In this document: positions 42,066 through 51,418 of the stretch, piece after piece | Numbering within the stretch: the stretch's first letter is position 1 | Layout of the letters: the number at the start of each line of letters is the position of its first letter | Source of the DNA: Rhabdothermincola sediminis | Lineage (GTDB): Bacteria > Actinomycetota > Acidimicrobiia > Acidimicrobiales > Acidimicrobilacustridaceae | Direction: 5' to 3' | Length of the DNA stretch: 64,000 nt | NCBI RefSeq assembly: GCF_014805525.1 | Contig: NZ_JACFSZ010000007.1 | Coordinates: 111,817 to 175,816, forward strand | Translations under genes and position numbers: made by a program | Notes under the pieces: model-generated | The model's input: only the letters and a program-made list of their open reading frames with translations | Database searches by the model: none | Told to the model about the DNA's origin: nothing

Positions 42066-43982
42066 CTACTCGAGGAGGGCCTGTTCTATCAACACCCCCC
42101 GGCCGTCGCATTTGGGACACAACGACGAGAAGGACTCCAGCAGCCCCTCACCGATGCGCTTGCGGGTCATCTCCACCAGACCGAGCTCGGAGATGTCGAA
42201 CACCTGGGTGCGGGTCTTGTCGCGGGCCAGCGCGTCGCGGAACACCCGGATGACCTCGTCGCGGTTCTCGCGGACCTCCATGTCGATGAAGTCGATCACG
42301 ATGATGCCGCCGATGTCCCGGAGCCGGAGCTGCTTGGCGATCTCCACCGCCGCCTCCAGGTTGTTCTTGTAGACCGTCTCCTCCAGGCTCGAGGTGCCCA
42401 CGTTCTTGCCGGTGTTGACGTCGATGACCGTGAGGGCCTCGGTGTGCTCGATGATCAGCGAGCCGCCCGACGGCAGCCACACCTTCCGATCGAGCGCCTT
42501 GTGCAGCTGCTCGTGCACGTGGTAGCGCTCGAAGACCGACAGCGGTTCGCTCGCCTTGTCGTAGTACTGCACGCGGTCTGCCAGCGCCGGTGAGATCGAC
42601 GCCACGTAGTCGCGCACGTCCTGGTAGAGGGCCTCGTCGTCGATGACCACCCCCCGGTAGTCGTCGTTGAACTCCTCCCGGATCACACGCACCGCCATGT
42701 CGGGCTCCCGGTACAGCAGGGCGGGCGCCTGGGCCGTGCGGGCCAGCTTGTCGATCTGCTCCCACTGGTCGAGCAGGCGGAGCACGTCGGCTTCGATCTC
42801 CTCCCGGGTCACCCCCTCGGCGGCGGTGCGCACGATCAACCCGTGCTGCACGGGCTTCACCCGGTCGAGGATCTGCCGCAGCCGCTTGCGCTCCTCGTCG
42901 GCCAGGCGTTTCGAGATGCCATAGGTGGAGCTGTTCGGGATCAGCACCACGAAGCGCCCGGGCAGCGACACCTCCTGGGTGAGCCGCGCCCCCTTGTGCG
43001 CGATCGGGTTCTTGGTCACCTGGCACACGATCGTCTGCTTGGGGCGGAGGAGCTGCTCGATGCGTGGCGGGCCCTTCTCCTCGATGTCCTCGGCGTCGTA
43101 CTGGACATCACCCCGGTAGAGGACCGCGTTCTTCGGGGTGCCGATGTCCACGAACGCCGCCTCCATGCCCGGCAGCACGTTCTGGACCTTGCCCAGGTAG
43201 ATGTTGCCGTGGATCTGCGAGACGTCGTCGGCCGGCCGCGAGACGTAGTGCTCGATGAGGTTGCGGCCCTCCAGCACCGCGATTTGGGTCGCCTGCGGCC
43301 GCACGCTCACCACCATCAGGTAGCGACCCACCGGGCGCCCCTTGCGCTCCCGCCCCCGGCGCCGCTCCAGGTCGGCCTCGTCCAGCTCCACCGGCCCACC
43401 ACCGACGATCGCCTCCACGGGCTTGACCACTGGGGCCGCGCCGTTGCCACCGCCCCGCCCGCGCCCCCCTCGCCGGCGGCGGGGCTTGGGCTTGGGCTCG
43501 GGCTCCTCAACCGGCGGTACCACCGGAGCCGGTCGCGTGTCGCCGATCCGGGGCTTGCGCACCAGTGCCCGCTCCGCGGCTTCGGGGGACTTGGGCCGCC
43601 CCTCCATCGTCCGCTCCGGCAACTCGTCGGGCATCCGGCTGCGCTCCGCGGCCTTCGACGGCCCCGCGGCCCGGCGGGCCTCGGCGGGGACACGACCACC
43701 GGAGCCGGGCCCCTCCCCTCGGGGCTTCGCCGCCGGTGCCTCGCTGGCGGCACCGGCGCTCTCGGACCGCCCGCCGCCACTCCGCCCTTTCCCACCACGG
43801 GAACCGCGCCGACGGCGCGGCGCGGTGCGGTCGCCGGTCTCAGACGGCCGAGCGGCCGTGGCGCTCGGGCTCTCGGGAGCCGGGTTGCCGCTCGCGGGGT
43901 CGGCGGCCGGCAGGGTCTGTCCCGCCGGCGGTGGCCCACCCGCTGCAGGCTCCCCGTCGTGGTTGACGGCTGGGTCGGTCAT
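42066..43982 (-). CDS. rng: Ribonuclease E/G family endoribonuclease
   Basis: A 638-residue RNase E/G. The first 215 residues are low-complexity and disordered (Pro/Ala/Arg-rich with RRRRGSRGGKGRSGGGR), a likely RNA- or partner-binding arm, as in actinobacterial RNase E. An S1 domain begins near residue 245 (DVSQIHGNIYLGKVQNVLPGMEAAFVDIG). The catalytic aspartates are in LTVIDVNTGKNV and IVIDFIDMEVREN, and the zinc-link cysteines in SLCPKCDGRG near the C-terminus. It processes and degrades mRNA and rRNA. A GGAAGGAA ribosome site precedes the ATG. Confidence 0.95.
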   Translation of the reverse strand: MTDPAVNHDGEPAAGGPPPAGQTLPAADPASGNPAPESPSATAARPSETGDRTAPRRRRGSRGGKGRSGGGRSESAGAASEAPAAKPRGEGPGSGGRVPAEARRAAGPSKAAERSRMPDELPERTMEGRPKSPEAAERALVRKPRIGDTRPAPVVPPVEEPEPKPKPRRRRGGRGRGGGNGAAPVVKPVEAIVGGGPVELDEADLERRRGRERKGRPVGRYLMVVSVRPQATQIAVLEGRNLIEHYVSRPADDVSQIHGNIYLGKVQNVLPGMEAAFVDIGTPKNAVLYRGDVQYDAEDIEEKGPPRIEQLLRPKQTIVCQVTKNPIAHKGARLTQEVSLPGRFVVLIPNSSTYGISKRLADEERKRLRQILDRVKPVQHGLIVRTAAEGVTREEIEADVLRLLDQWEQIDKLARTAQAPALLYREPDMAVRVIREEFNDDYRGVVIDDEALYQDVRDYVASISPALADRVQYYDKASEPLSVFERYHVHEQLHKALDRKVWLPSGGSLIIEHTEALTVIDVNTGKNVGTSSLEETVYKNNLEAAVEIAKQLRLRDIGGIIVIDFIDMEVRENRDEVIRVFRDALARDKTRTQVFDISELGLVEMTRKRIGEGLLESFSSLCPKCDGRGVLIEQALLE

Positions 43983-43997
43983 CGATGCGTTCCTTCC

Positions 43998-44732
43998 TCA
44001 CAACGCACGCACCTCGGCATGCGCAGGCGACGTCGCGTCCGAAGCGGCCAGGGGCTCGCGCTTGGCGCCGTCGTCGCTGATCCACTGGTGAGTCCGGCAC
44101 ACCCGGCCACCGACCTCGATCGGATCGGGATGGGGTGGGTCGAACAGGGCCACGAGCTCCGCGGGACGCACCCCGCGCGGCTGGGTGGCGAGCTCGGCTT
44201 CGAGCACCGTCAGGCCATCGCTGGCCGCCTCGACGGTGAGGTCGAGCAGGGCGGGTCGCAGGTCGTCGGTGACCGGTTGACCCTTGCGCTCGCGGGTCAC
44301 GACCAGGCTCGGCGCATCGAGGAGCCGTCGCACCTGGTCGCCGGCGTGAGCCGCCGGGACCCCCGGCAGCTCCATGCGCCAGGTACAGCTCGTGACCGCT
44401 TGCTGGAGCGACGTCGCTCCTGGGGGAAGCTCCTCCAGCGCATCGACACGGAGCCCGGGAGGGAGCAGGTGGGAGAGCTGCTCGGGGAGCAGCGAAAGAT
44501 CGACCCCGGCCGCTTCCGGCTCGGCCAGGTCGATGTCGAGATACTCGGCCGTGGACTCGTACCCGGTGGACAGCGCCAGGCCGAAGTGCACTCGCGGCCG
44601 GGGTGCGAACCCTTCCGTGCGGGCCACGGGCAGTCCGGCCCGCCGGACGGTGCGCTCCCAGATGCGAGCGACGTCCCGATGACTGGTGAAGCGGATCTTG
44701 CCCAACTTGCTGAAACGGAGGCGGATCCTCAC
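43998..44732 (-). CDS. DUF2344/TIGR03936 protein, partner of radical SAM protein
   Basis: A 244-residue protein matching the family that is found only beside or fused to the TIGR03960 radical SAM protein. It begins VRIRLRFSKLGKIRFTSHRDVARIWERTVRRAGLPVARTEGF, a highly typical N-terminus, followed by PRPRVHFGLALSTGYESTAEYLDID. Its role is probably in modification of an RNA or protein near the ribosome, but the reaction is not known. The start GTG overlaps the stop of the radical SAM gene by 4 nt. It is followed 15 nt later by rng. Confidence 0.88.
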   Translation of the reverse strand: MRIRLRFSKLGKIRFTSHRDVARIWERTVRRAGLPVARTEGFAPRPRVHFGLALSTGYESTAEYLDIDLAEPEAAGVDLSLLPEQLSHLLPPGLRVDALEELPPGATSLQQAVTSCTWRMELPGVPAAHAGDQVRRLLDAPSLVVTRERKGQPVTDDLRPALLDLTVEAASDGLTVLEAELATQPRGVRPAELVALFDPPHPDPIEVGGRVCRTHQWISDDGAKREPLAASDATSPAHAEVRAL

Positions 44733-46690
44733 CAGCGCGCCACCTCCACCGGGCGCCCCGGCAGCAAGGCGACCGGCACCTCGCCTCCGGGGGGCAGGTC
44801 CTGCCAGGTGCCCTGACTCCCGCCGGCCGGCGGGACGGCGGAGGCGACGATGTGCTCGATCGAGTAGCCGGTGCAGGCGCCGCAGTCGTAGCACGGCGTC
44901 CACCGGCAATCGGGGAGGCCCACCTCGGCGAGGGCATCACGCCAGTCCTGCCAGAGGAAGTCCTGGTGCAGACCCGCGGACAGGTGCTGCCAGGGGAGCA
45001 CCTCGTGCTCGTCACGGTGGCGATGCACGTACCAGTCGATATCCAGGCCGTGCGCCGCCATCGTGTCGACCCAGAGGTCGTGGTCGAAGCGCTCCGACCA
45101 CTCCTGGAAGGTGCCACCCTTGCGCCACACCGTCTCGATCACCGGGCCCAAGCGACGATCACCACGGCTTGCGAGCCCCTCGATCAGCGACGCCCGCGGG
45201 TCGTGCCACTTGAGCTGCACCCCCCGCTCGCGCTTGGTCGCGTCGCGCAGCAGCCCGATCTTACGGCGAAGCTCAGTCACGGTGTTCTGACCGAACCACT
45301 GGAACGGCGTGAACGGCTTCGGCACGAATCCGCCCACCGAGACCGTGGCCGACGCCTGCTTGGTGTGGGCCCGGCCGATCTGCACCACGTTGCGGGCCAA
45401 CTCGGCGATACCGAGCGTGTCGGCGTCGGTCTCCGTGGGCAGCCCGGTGAGGAAGTACAACTTCACCCGTCGCCACCCCTGCGAGTACGCACTCTCGACC
45501 GCCGCGTAGAGGTCCTCGTCACGGATCAACTTGTTGATCACCCGGCGCATCCGCCAAGTGCCGGCCTCGGGCGCGAAGGTGAGGCCGGTGCGCTTGGAGC
45601 GCTGGATCTCCGAGGCGATGCCGACGGTGAACGCGTCGACCCGCAGGCTCGGCAACGACACCGACACGGGCTGGCCACCGGGCGCGTCGTCGATCACCCC
45701 ACGTACCAGGTCCTCGATGCCGCTGTAGTCCGCGGTGGACAGCGAGGTGAGGGCCACCTCGTCGTACCCGCTGCGGCGCAGGCCGTCCGCCACCATCGTC
45801 CGCACCTGCTCCGCGGGGCGCTCCCGGACCGGGCGGGTGATCATCCCGGCTTGGCAGAAGCGGCAGCCCCGGGTGCAGCCCCGGAACACCTCGACGTTGA
45901 GACGGTCGTGCACCACTTCGGTCAGCGGCACGAGCTGGCGCTTCGGGTATGGCCAGTCGGCCAGATCGGCCACCGTGCGCTTCTCGACCCGCTCGGGCAC
46001 ATCGGGATACCTCGGCGTGATGGCGACCAGGTCACGGCCGTCATAGGTGACCTCGTACATCGAGGGCACGTACACCCCCGGCACCTTGGCCAGTTCGCGC
46101 AGCACGTGCTCGCGGGATCCCTCGGTGCGGCCCGAGGCCTTCCAGGCCCCGACGACCTCGGTGAGCTCCCCCACGACCTCCTCGCCGTCGCCGAGCACCA
46201 CCGCATCAAGGAAGTCGGCGAGTGGCTCGGGGTTGTAGGTGCAGTGCCCACCGGCGACCACGAGGGGATGCTCCGGACGGCGGTCGGTGGCACGGACCGG
46301 CACGCCGGCCAGATCGATGCAGTTGAGGACGTTCGTGTAGACGAGCTCGGCGGAGAGGTTGAACGCCAGCAGGTCGAACTCCCCGGCGGGTCGGTGCGAG
46401 TCGACCGAGAACAGCGGGAGCCCGCGAGCGCGCAACAGCTCCTCGAGGTCGACCCACGGGGCGTAGGTCCGTTCGGCCACGGCGTCGGCCCGCTCGTTGA
46501 GGATCTCGTAGAGGATCTGCAGGCCCTGGTTCGGCAGGCCGATCTCGTAGGTGTCGGGATAGACGAGCAGCCACGAGACCTTTCCGGGCCCGTGCTCGGG
46601 CCGGATCGCGCCGTCCTCCAGACCGATGTAGCGGGCGGGCTTTTGGACCTTGGCCAGCAGGGGTTCGAGCTGTGGCCACAGATCGTTCAT
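44729..46690 (-). CDS. Radical SAM protein, TIGR03960 family
   Basis: A 653-residue radical SAM enzyme with a B12-binding-like N-terminal part (VSWLLVYPDTYEIGLPNQGLQILYEILN) and the iron-sulfur motif CTRGCRFCQAG near residue 265 (C-x3-C-x2-C). Later come SLPSLRVDAF and the segment GLTFAPEAGTWRMRRVINK, typical of this family. A C-terminal cysteine pair (CYDCGAC) may bind another cluster. It precedes DUF2344 and rng, as in most Actinobacteria. The ATG at 46690 was chosen over a GTG 9 nt upstream because a TAGGCT box ends 9 nt before it. The modified substrate is unknown. Confidence 0.9.
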   Translation of the reverse strand: MNDLWPQLEPLLAKVQKPARYIGLEDGAIRPEHGPGKVSWLLVYPDTYEIGLPNQGLQILYEILNERADAVAERTYAPWVDLEELLRARGLPLFSVDSHRPAGEFDLLAFNLSAELVYTNVLNCIDLAGVPVRATDRRPEHPLVVAGGHCTYNPEPLADFLDAVVLGDGEEVVGELTEVVGAWKASGRTEGSREHVLRELAKVPGVYVPSMYEVTYDGRDLVAITPRYPDVPERVEKRTVADLADWPYPKRQLVPLTEVVHDRLNVEVFRGCTRGCRFCQAGMITRPVRERPAEQVRTMVADGLRRSGYDEVALTSLSTADYSGIEDLVRGVIDDAPGGQPVSVSLPSLRVDAFTVGIASEIQRSKRTGLTFAPEAGTWRMRRVINKLIRDEDLYAAVESAYSQGWRRVKLYFLTGLPTETDADTLGIAELARNVVQIGRAHTKQASATVSVGGFVPKPFTPFQWFGQNTVTELRRKIGLLRDATKRERGVQLKWHDPRASLIEGLASRGDRRLGPVIETVWRKGGTFQEWSERFDHDLWVDTMAAHGLDIDWYVHRHRDEHEVLPWQHLSAGLHQDFLWQDWRDALAEVGLPDCRWTPCYDCGACTGYSIEHIVASAVPPAGGSQGTWQDLPPGGEVPVALLPGRPVEVARW

Positions 46691-46699
46691 GTGCACCAC

Positions 46700-46705
46700 A
46701 GCCTA
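46700..46705 (-). promoter_or_regulatory. -10 box TAGGCT, leaderless start of radical SAM gene
   Basis: TAGGCT (minus strand) lies 9 nt before the ATG at 46690. It gives the radical SAM-DUF2344-rng block its own promoter, separate from rodA. Confidence 0.5.
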
Positions 46706-46729
46706 CCGGACGGGCCCACCCCCAGCGGC

Positions 46730-46779
46730 CCGGCTCCCCCACCCGGCTCCCCCACCCGGCTCCCCCACCCGGCTCCCCC
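46730..46779. repeat. 13-bp tandem repeat, about 3.8 copies
   Basis: The unit CCGGCTCCCCCAC is repeated at 46730, 46743, 46756 and (partial) 46769, with no changes seen. It lies between rodA and the radical SAM gene. Copy number may vary between strains. Confidence 0.9.
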
Positions 46780-46800
46780 TGCCCGCGACCGCCTCTTCCC

Positions 46801-46849
46801 GTTCTGTTCATCGATCCGCGGTTCGAGACCGCGGATCGATGAACAGAAC
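46801..46849. terminator. Perfect 22-bp hairpin after rodA
   Basis: The left arm at 46801-46822 begins GTTCTGTTCATCGATCC and is exactly complementary over 22 bp to 46828-46849, with a 5-nt loop TCGAG. Such a stem is very stable and symmetrical, so it would form on either strand. It may end transcription of the mre-rodA operon, yet there is no T-run on the minus strand. Confidence 0.6.
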
Positions 46850-46863
46850 GAGAAGGATGGGGA

Positions 46864-46906
46864 CTCGGCGGGCCGAGACCGGGGCTCGGGCGGGCCGGGA
46901 CCGGGG
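46864..46906. repeat. Imperfect direct repeat directly after rodA
   Basis: Two units of 21 and 22 bp, CTCGGCGGGCCGAGACCGGGG and a near-copy, lie head to tail and end right before the rodA stop codon. Confidence 0.7.
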
Positions 46907-46907
46907 C

Positions 46908-48062
46908 TCAGCGGAAGCGGCGCATGTGGACGTTCAGCACCAGCCCGAGTGATGCGAAGGTCGTCAACGTCGAGGACCCCCCGTAGGACAGCAACGGCAG
47001 GGGGATGCCGGTGACGGGCATGATCCCCATGGCCATGCCCACGTTCTCGAAGACCTGGAAGGCCAGCATCGACAGCACCCCGACGCACAGCAGAGTGCCG
47101 AGCAGGTCACGCGAAAGCTGCGCGGTCCGCCAGATCCGCCACATCACGACCCCGTAGAGCCCGAGCACCGTCGCCGCGCCGGCGAAGCCGAGCTCCTCCC
47201 CCACGGCGGTGAAGATGAAATCGGTCTGCTGCTCGGGAACAAACTGCAACTGCGTCTGGCGACCATCGAACAGCCCCTCCCCGGTGAGCCCGCCGCTGGC
47301 GACCGCGATCTGGCTCTGGGTGACGTTGTAGGTGGTCCCCTGCGTGTCCCGGCCGGGGTCGAGGAACGCGGTGAGACGGTCCTTCTGGTACTGCTTGAGC
47401 ACGTTCGAGTTCAGGATGCCCACCACGCCGATGAGCCCCACGAGGGTCAGCGCCACGATGTAGCGGAGCCGCAGGCCCGCCACGAGCAGCATCCCGAGCA
47501 CGATCGACACCAGCACCAGCACCGTGCCCAGGTCCGGCTGCAGCAGGATCAGCGCCATCGGCGCCCCCGACACCCCGAGCAGCACTGCAAGGCGCCGCAG
47601 GTCGATATCGCCGGCCCACATGGCGAGTACCGCGGCGAGGGTGAGGATCAGCACCGCCTTGGCGAACTCGGCCGGCTGCACCTGGAACGCCCCGAACCCG
47701 AACCACGCCTGGGCTCCCTTCGACTGCTGTCCGAGCGGCGAGAGCACCCCGAGCAGGCCGAGCATCATGGCGCCGTAGAGCGTCCACGCCCAGTCACGCA
47801 GACGCCGGTAGTCGACCAGGGTGACCACCACCATCACCGCTGCCCCGATGGTGACGAACAGAGCTTGGCGCACCAGGAACGAACGATCGGGTGGATCGGT
47901 CGGGCCACGGGTGGCGCTGTACACCATGAGTACGCCCGTCGCCGCGAGAGCGGCCACCGACACGACCAACACGACGTCCACATGGCGCCACGGCGCGGAC
48001 AGATCACGGCGGCTCCGATCGGCGCGAGGCCGTGCGACCGACGGGGCGAGGGACGGCACCAC
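46908..48062 (-). CDS. rodA: Peptidoglycan glycosyltransferase RodA
   Basis: A 384-residue SEDS-family protein with about 10 membrane segments. It polymerises lipid II in side-wall growth with PBP2. Visible motifs are ALTLVGLIGVVGILN, FDGRQTQLQFVPEQQTDFIFTAVGEELGF, and MPVTGIPLPLLSYGGSSTLTTFASLGL near the C-terminus, a SEDS signature. The GTG at 48062 begins 3 nt after the mrdA stop. The frame is open much further upstream, but that part overlaps mrdA in another frame and is not membrane-like. It is the last gene of the mreB-mreC-mreD-mrdA-rodA operon. Confidence 0.94.
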   Translation of the reverse strand: MVPSLAPSVARPRADRSRRDLSAPWRHVDVVLVVSVAALAATGVLMVYSATRGPTDPPDRSFLVRQALFVTIGAAVMVVVTLVDYRRLRDWAWTLYGAMMLGLLGVLSPLGQQSKGAQAWFGFGAFQVQPAEFAKAVLILTLAAVLAMWAGDIDLRRLAVLLGVSGAPMALILLQPDLGTVLVLVSIVLGMLLVAGLRLRYIVALTLVGLIGVVGILNSNVLKQYQKDRLTAFLDPGRDTQGTTYNVTQSQIAVASGGLTGEGLFDGRQTQLQFVPEQQTDFIFTAVGEELGFAGAATVLGLYGVVMWRIWRTAQLSRDLLGTLLCVGVLSMLAFQVFENVGMAMGIMPVTGIPLPLLSYGGSSTLTTFASLGLVLNVHMRRFR

Positions 48063-48064
48063 CG

Positions 48065-50041
48065 CTACTCGGAACCCCCGCTGATCTCGGACGGGTCGGT
48101 CAACCGCTGCCCGGACACCAGCTCGAGCAGGCCGCGCACCACCGGCGCGGCGGCCTCGGCCCCGAACCCGGACTCCTCGAGAATCGCGACCATCGAGTAC
48201 CGGGGGGCGTCGACGGGGGCGAACGCTGCGAACCACGACGAGTCGGCCTTGCCCTTGACCTCTGCCGTGCCGGTCTTGGAGGCCACCGGGAAGGCGGCCT
48301 GGTCGAAGCCCCGGAACGGAGCGTAGGCGGTGCCCTTCGGATCCGCGGTCACCCCCCGCAACCCTTGGATGATCGGGTCGCGGATCTCGGGCGGGAGCGG
48401 CACCTGGTGCTCGACCACCGGCTCGATCACCCGCACCACCCCGCCCGGGTCAACCGGATCGTTCGGTGACCGCAGCACCCGAGCCACCACGTTCGGCTGG
48501 TAGATCGTCCCCCCGTTCGCCAGCGCGGCGTACACGTTGGCGAGCTGCAACGGCGTTACGAGCACGTCGCCCTGGCCGATGGACATGTTGATGTTGTCCC
48601 CCGGGTACCAGGTCGGATCGCCGATCGCCTGCTCCTCGGGAGGAAGGGACTCCCAGATCTTGCGCTTCCACTCCGGTGTGGGGATGTTGCCCGCGCGCTC
48701 GTCCACCAGCGGGATGCCGGTCGGTTGGCCCAACCCGAACGCGTAGGCGGCATCCTGCATGGCCAGCTCGCCGTAGACATCGCGCTCCCGGTAGAAGCGG
48801 TGGCCGAGCCAGTAGTAGAAGACGTCGCTCGACACGGTGAGCGACCGGGCCACGTTGACCGGCCCGGCTGCGGACGGGCTGCCGAACACTCGGTCGCCGG
48901 CATCGTAGGAACCCCGATCGTTGTAGGTGGTCGTCCGGTCGATCAGGCCATGCGAGAGGGCGGCATAGGCGGTGATGGGCTTGAAGGTGGAGCCCGGGGC
49001 GTACTGGCCCTGGATGGCCCGGTTGATGAACGGGTTCTCCGACACCGCCCCACCGGTGAGCTGGTCGTAGCGGGTCTGGCTGATGCCGTTCACGAACTCC
49101 TCGGGGTTGTACGTCGGCACGGAGGCCATCGCCACCACATCGCCGTTGTTGGGGTCGAGCACGACCACCGCGCCCGCCGGCGCGGCCCGTAGCCGGCCGT
49201 CCCGGGTGCGCCCGCCCCGGATCGAGTCGAGCTTGTCCCGCAGCGCCTGCTCAGCGAAGCGCTGCACGTCCAGATCGACCGTCAGCTGGATGTCATGGCC
49301 CGGGACCGGTGGCTGCTCGTCGATGGTGCGCACCACCCGGTTCTGGGCGTCGACCTCCACCGTCTTGATGCCTGGACGCCCCCGCAGATCGTCCTCGTAG
49401 CTGCGCTCCACACCGTTCTTCCCGATGTTCGAGTCGGGCTGATACGGCTTGTCGTTCGGCTTGGGGCTCTCCGGCGTGCCCTGCTTGTCGGCCAGCTCCT
49501 TCGCCGAGATGCGGCCCACGTAGCCCAGCAGATGCGCGGCGGTCTCGCCGTAGGGGTAGGCGCGCACCGATTCCCGGCGCACACCAACCGAGGGGAACTC
49601 GTCTGCTCGCTCACTCAGATAGAGGAACAGCTCCTCGGGCACATCGATCGCCACCGGCACCGGCTGCAGGGGGTTGTACTGCTTGTCACCGAGGCGCCGT
49701 TCGATGGTGGACACCTTCGTGGGGACCCCAAAGCGGGTCAGGGTCTCGGCGAGGCGACGCTTGAGCGCCGCGCTGTCGGGGACTGCCTGCAGGTCGTGCG
49801 GGTTCACGGTGACCACCAGCGAGGTCCGGTTGTCAACGATGACCCGACCCTTGGCATCGAGGATCCGGCCACGGGGGGCCTCCTCGGCGATGGTGCGCAC
49901 CCGGTTGGCCTGCGCCTCCACCTGGTACTCGGGCGCGGCCATGACCTGCAGGTACCACAGGCGGGCGAACAAGGTCCCGATGAGGGACACCACGACCACA
50001 CCGAGGATGCTCAGGCGAAGGCGGGGAGACTCGCGGTCCAT
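48065..50041 (-). CDS. mrdA: Penicillin-binding protein 2 (class B transpeptidase)
   Basis: A 658-residue class B PBP that crosslinks peptidoglycan for cell elongation with RodA. It has a single N-terminal membrane anchor (SILGVVVVSLIGTLFARLWYL), a dimerisation domain (RGRILDAKGRVIVDNR), and a transpeptidase domain with all three active-site motifs: GSTFK near residue 355, SSD (the SxN variant) in LTVSSDVFYYW near residue 405, and KTGTAEV near residue 600. It is followed directly by rodA. Confidence 0.95.
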   Translation of the reverse strand: MDRESPRLRLSILGVVVVSLIGTLFARLWYLQVMAAPEYQVEAQANRVRTIAEEAPRGRILDAKGRVIVDNRTSLVVTVNPHDLQAVPDSAALKRRLAETLTRFGVPTKVSTIERRLGDKQYNPLQPVPVAIDVPEELFLYLSERADEFPSVGVRRESVRAYPYGETAAHLLGYVGRISAKELADKQGTPESPKPNDKPYQPDSNIGKNGVERSYEDDLRGRPGIKTVEVDAQNRVVRTIDEQPPVPGHDIQLTVDLDVQRFAEQALRDKLDSIRGGRTRDGRLRAAPAGAVVVLDPNNGDVVAMASVPTYNPEEFVNGISQTRYDQLTGGAVSENPFINRAIQGQYAPGSTFKPITAYAALSHGLIDRTTTYNDRGSYDAGDRVFGSPSAAGPVNVARSLTVSSDVFYYWLGHRFYRERDVYGELAMQDAAYAFGLGQPTGIPLVDERAGNIPTPEWKRKIWESLPPEEQAIGDPTWYPGDNINMSIGQGDVLVTPLQLANVYAALANGGTIYQPNVVARVLRSPNDPVDPGGVVRVIEPVVEHQVPLPPEIRDPIIQGLRGVTADPKGTAYAPFRGFDQAAFPVASKTGTAEVKGKADSSWFAAFAPVDAPRYSMVAILEESGFGAEAAAPVVRGLLELVSGQRLTDPSEISGGSE

Positions 50042-50071
50042 CAGCGGAACCAGTCCATCAGATCGGGCCCG

Positions 50072-50578
50072 TCACCTCGTCGCGGGCCGCAAGCCCGGTT
50101 GATCGTCCCAGGCCCACGCCACGACCGGCCGGACCAGCGGGTACAGGAGCAGGTTGGTCCCCGCCACCACGATCATCACGACCGGGAGACGTGCGGTGAC
50201 CGCGCTCACCTGGCCCACCACCTCGGCGACCACGGCGTAGAGACCGACGCCGCCCGCGCTGGCCATGGCCGCGAGCATCGCGGGGAGCACCCGGCCGGTG
50301 CGCAACACGCTGCCCTGGAGCCGGCCAGCTCCGAAGCCCACCAGGCAGTAGACGAGCGCCGAGAGGCCGAGCGGGGTCTGCACCAGCAGGTCGAGCACCA
50401 AGCCGGAGAAGAACCCGATCACCGCCCCCCGGTCGGGCCCGCCGGTCATCCCTGCCACCACGGCCACCAGGAGGAACAGGTCCGCTGACACGTCAGCCAC
50501 CCGCAGCTGCGAGAACAGGCCGCGCTGGAGCACCGCGGCGGTCAGCAGCAACAGCCCGAAGCGGGCCGCGCTCTTCAT
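50072..50578 (-). CDS. mreD: Rod shape-determining protein MreD
   Basis: A 168-residue membrane protein with five or six hydrophobic segments and few conserved residues, as usual for MreD. It starts with the ATG at 50578, which overlaps the mreC stop by 4 nt. It lies between mreC and mrdA. Assignment relies on topology and gene order. The frame reaches 18 nt further upstream but the overlap marks the true start. Confidence 0.9.
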   Translation of the reverse strand: MKSAARFGLLLLTAAVLQRGLFSQLRVADVSADLFLLVAVVAGMTGGPDRGAVIGFFSGLVLDLLVQTPLGLSALVYCLVGFGAGRLQGSVLRTGRVLPAMLAAMASAGGVGLYAVVAEVVGQVSAVTARLPVVMIVVAGTNLLLYPLVRPVVAWAWDDQPGLRPATR

Positions 50579-51405
50579 GGCTGGGTCGGCTCCCACAACA
50601 CCACGGTCACGAACGACAGATCCGACTGGCGGGCCAGCATGTCGACAGCCAGCTCGCGCTGCAGCGATCCCTTGCCGTCACCCACCTCCGCCACCGTGCC
50701 GATCGGGATGCCCTGCGGGAACGTGGAGCCCGCCACGCCGCTGGTGACGAGGATCTGACCCGGGAGCACGACCCGATCGACGTCGACCGTGGCGCTCAGC
50801 CGGGTCCCGTCCCCCCGACCGCGGGCCACCCCCAGGACGTTCGTGCCCACGACGCTGAAGCCGACGGAGAAGTTGCCGCCTGACAGGAGGTCCACCACGG
50901 CCCGGTCACCGGAGACGCGCACCACCCGCCCGATGAGCCCTTGGCCGGTCACCACCGGCATTCCCCGACGCACCCCCGCGTTCTCTCCCCGGTCGATCTC
51001 GATGGTGCGGTCGAAGTTCGACACCGCACCCGAGATGACCCGCGCCCGGGCGGTGGGGAGGTCGCCGACGAACTGGATGTCGGCCTGCTCGAGCAGCTGG
51101 CGCAGCGATTGCTTGGCCACCTCGCCGCTGGTGATCTGCCCTTCGAGCTCGTCGACCCGCTGGCGCAGCTCCTCGTTCTCCTTCGCCAACTCGTCGTAGG
51201 AGAAGGCCCCGTTCCAGGCGTTGCGTACCGGTTCGAAGGTGTCGGAGGCGAAGGAGCCGACAGGCTCGAACGCGGAGAGCACCGCAGAGCGGGCCCGGTC
51301 GAGCGGTTCGAAGCCCCGGAAGTCGAGGGTGAGCAGGGTGATGGAGGTGAGGATGAGCAGCAGGAGCGTCAAACGGGAGCGCCCGGTGCGCCGGGAGACA
51401 GCCAC
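50575..51405 (-). CDS. mreC: Rod shape-determining protein MreC
   Basis: A 276-residue protein with a short N-terminal membrane anchor (LTLLLLILTSITLLTLDF), a coiled-coil (ELAKENEELRQRVDELEGQI) and a C-terminal double beta-barrel domain with ARVISGAVSNFDRTIEIDRGENAGVRRGMPVV. It links MreB filaments to the PBP2-RodA wall synthase. It overlaps mreD by 4 nt and lies 13 nt after mreB. Confidence 0.95.
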   Translation of the reverse strand: MAVSRRTGRSRLTLLLLILTSITLLTLDFRGFEPLDRARSAVLSAFEPVGSFASDTFEPVRNAWNGAFSYDELAKENEELRQRVDELEGQITSGEVAKQSLRQLLEQADIQFVGDLPTARARVISGAVSNFDRTIEIDRGENAGVRRGMPVVTGQGLIGRVVRVSGDRAVVDLLSGGNFSVGFSVVGTNVLGVARGRGDGTRLSATVDVDRVVLPGQILVTSGVAGSTFPQGIPIGTVAEVGDGKGSLQRELAVDMLARQSDLSFVTVVLWEPTQP

Positions 51406-51418
51406 GGCGGCCGCTCCG

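Noticed and set aside
46801..46849. Reading the 22-bp hairpin as a standard rho-independent terminator
   Set aside because: No T-run follows on the minus strand. It is kept as a terminator call only with modest confidence, because high-G+C bacteria often lack the run.
48065..50041. PBP2 with a missing SxN motif
   Set aside because: SSD is an accepted variant and the GSTFK and KTGTA motifs are intact.
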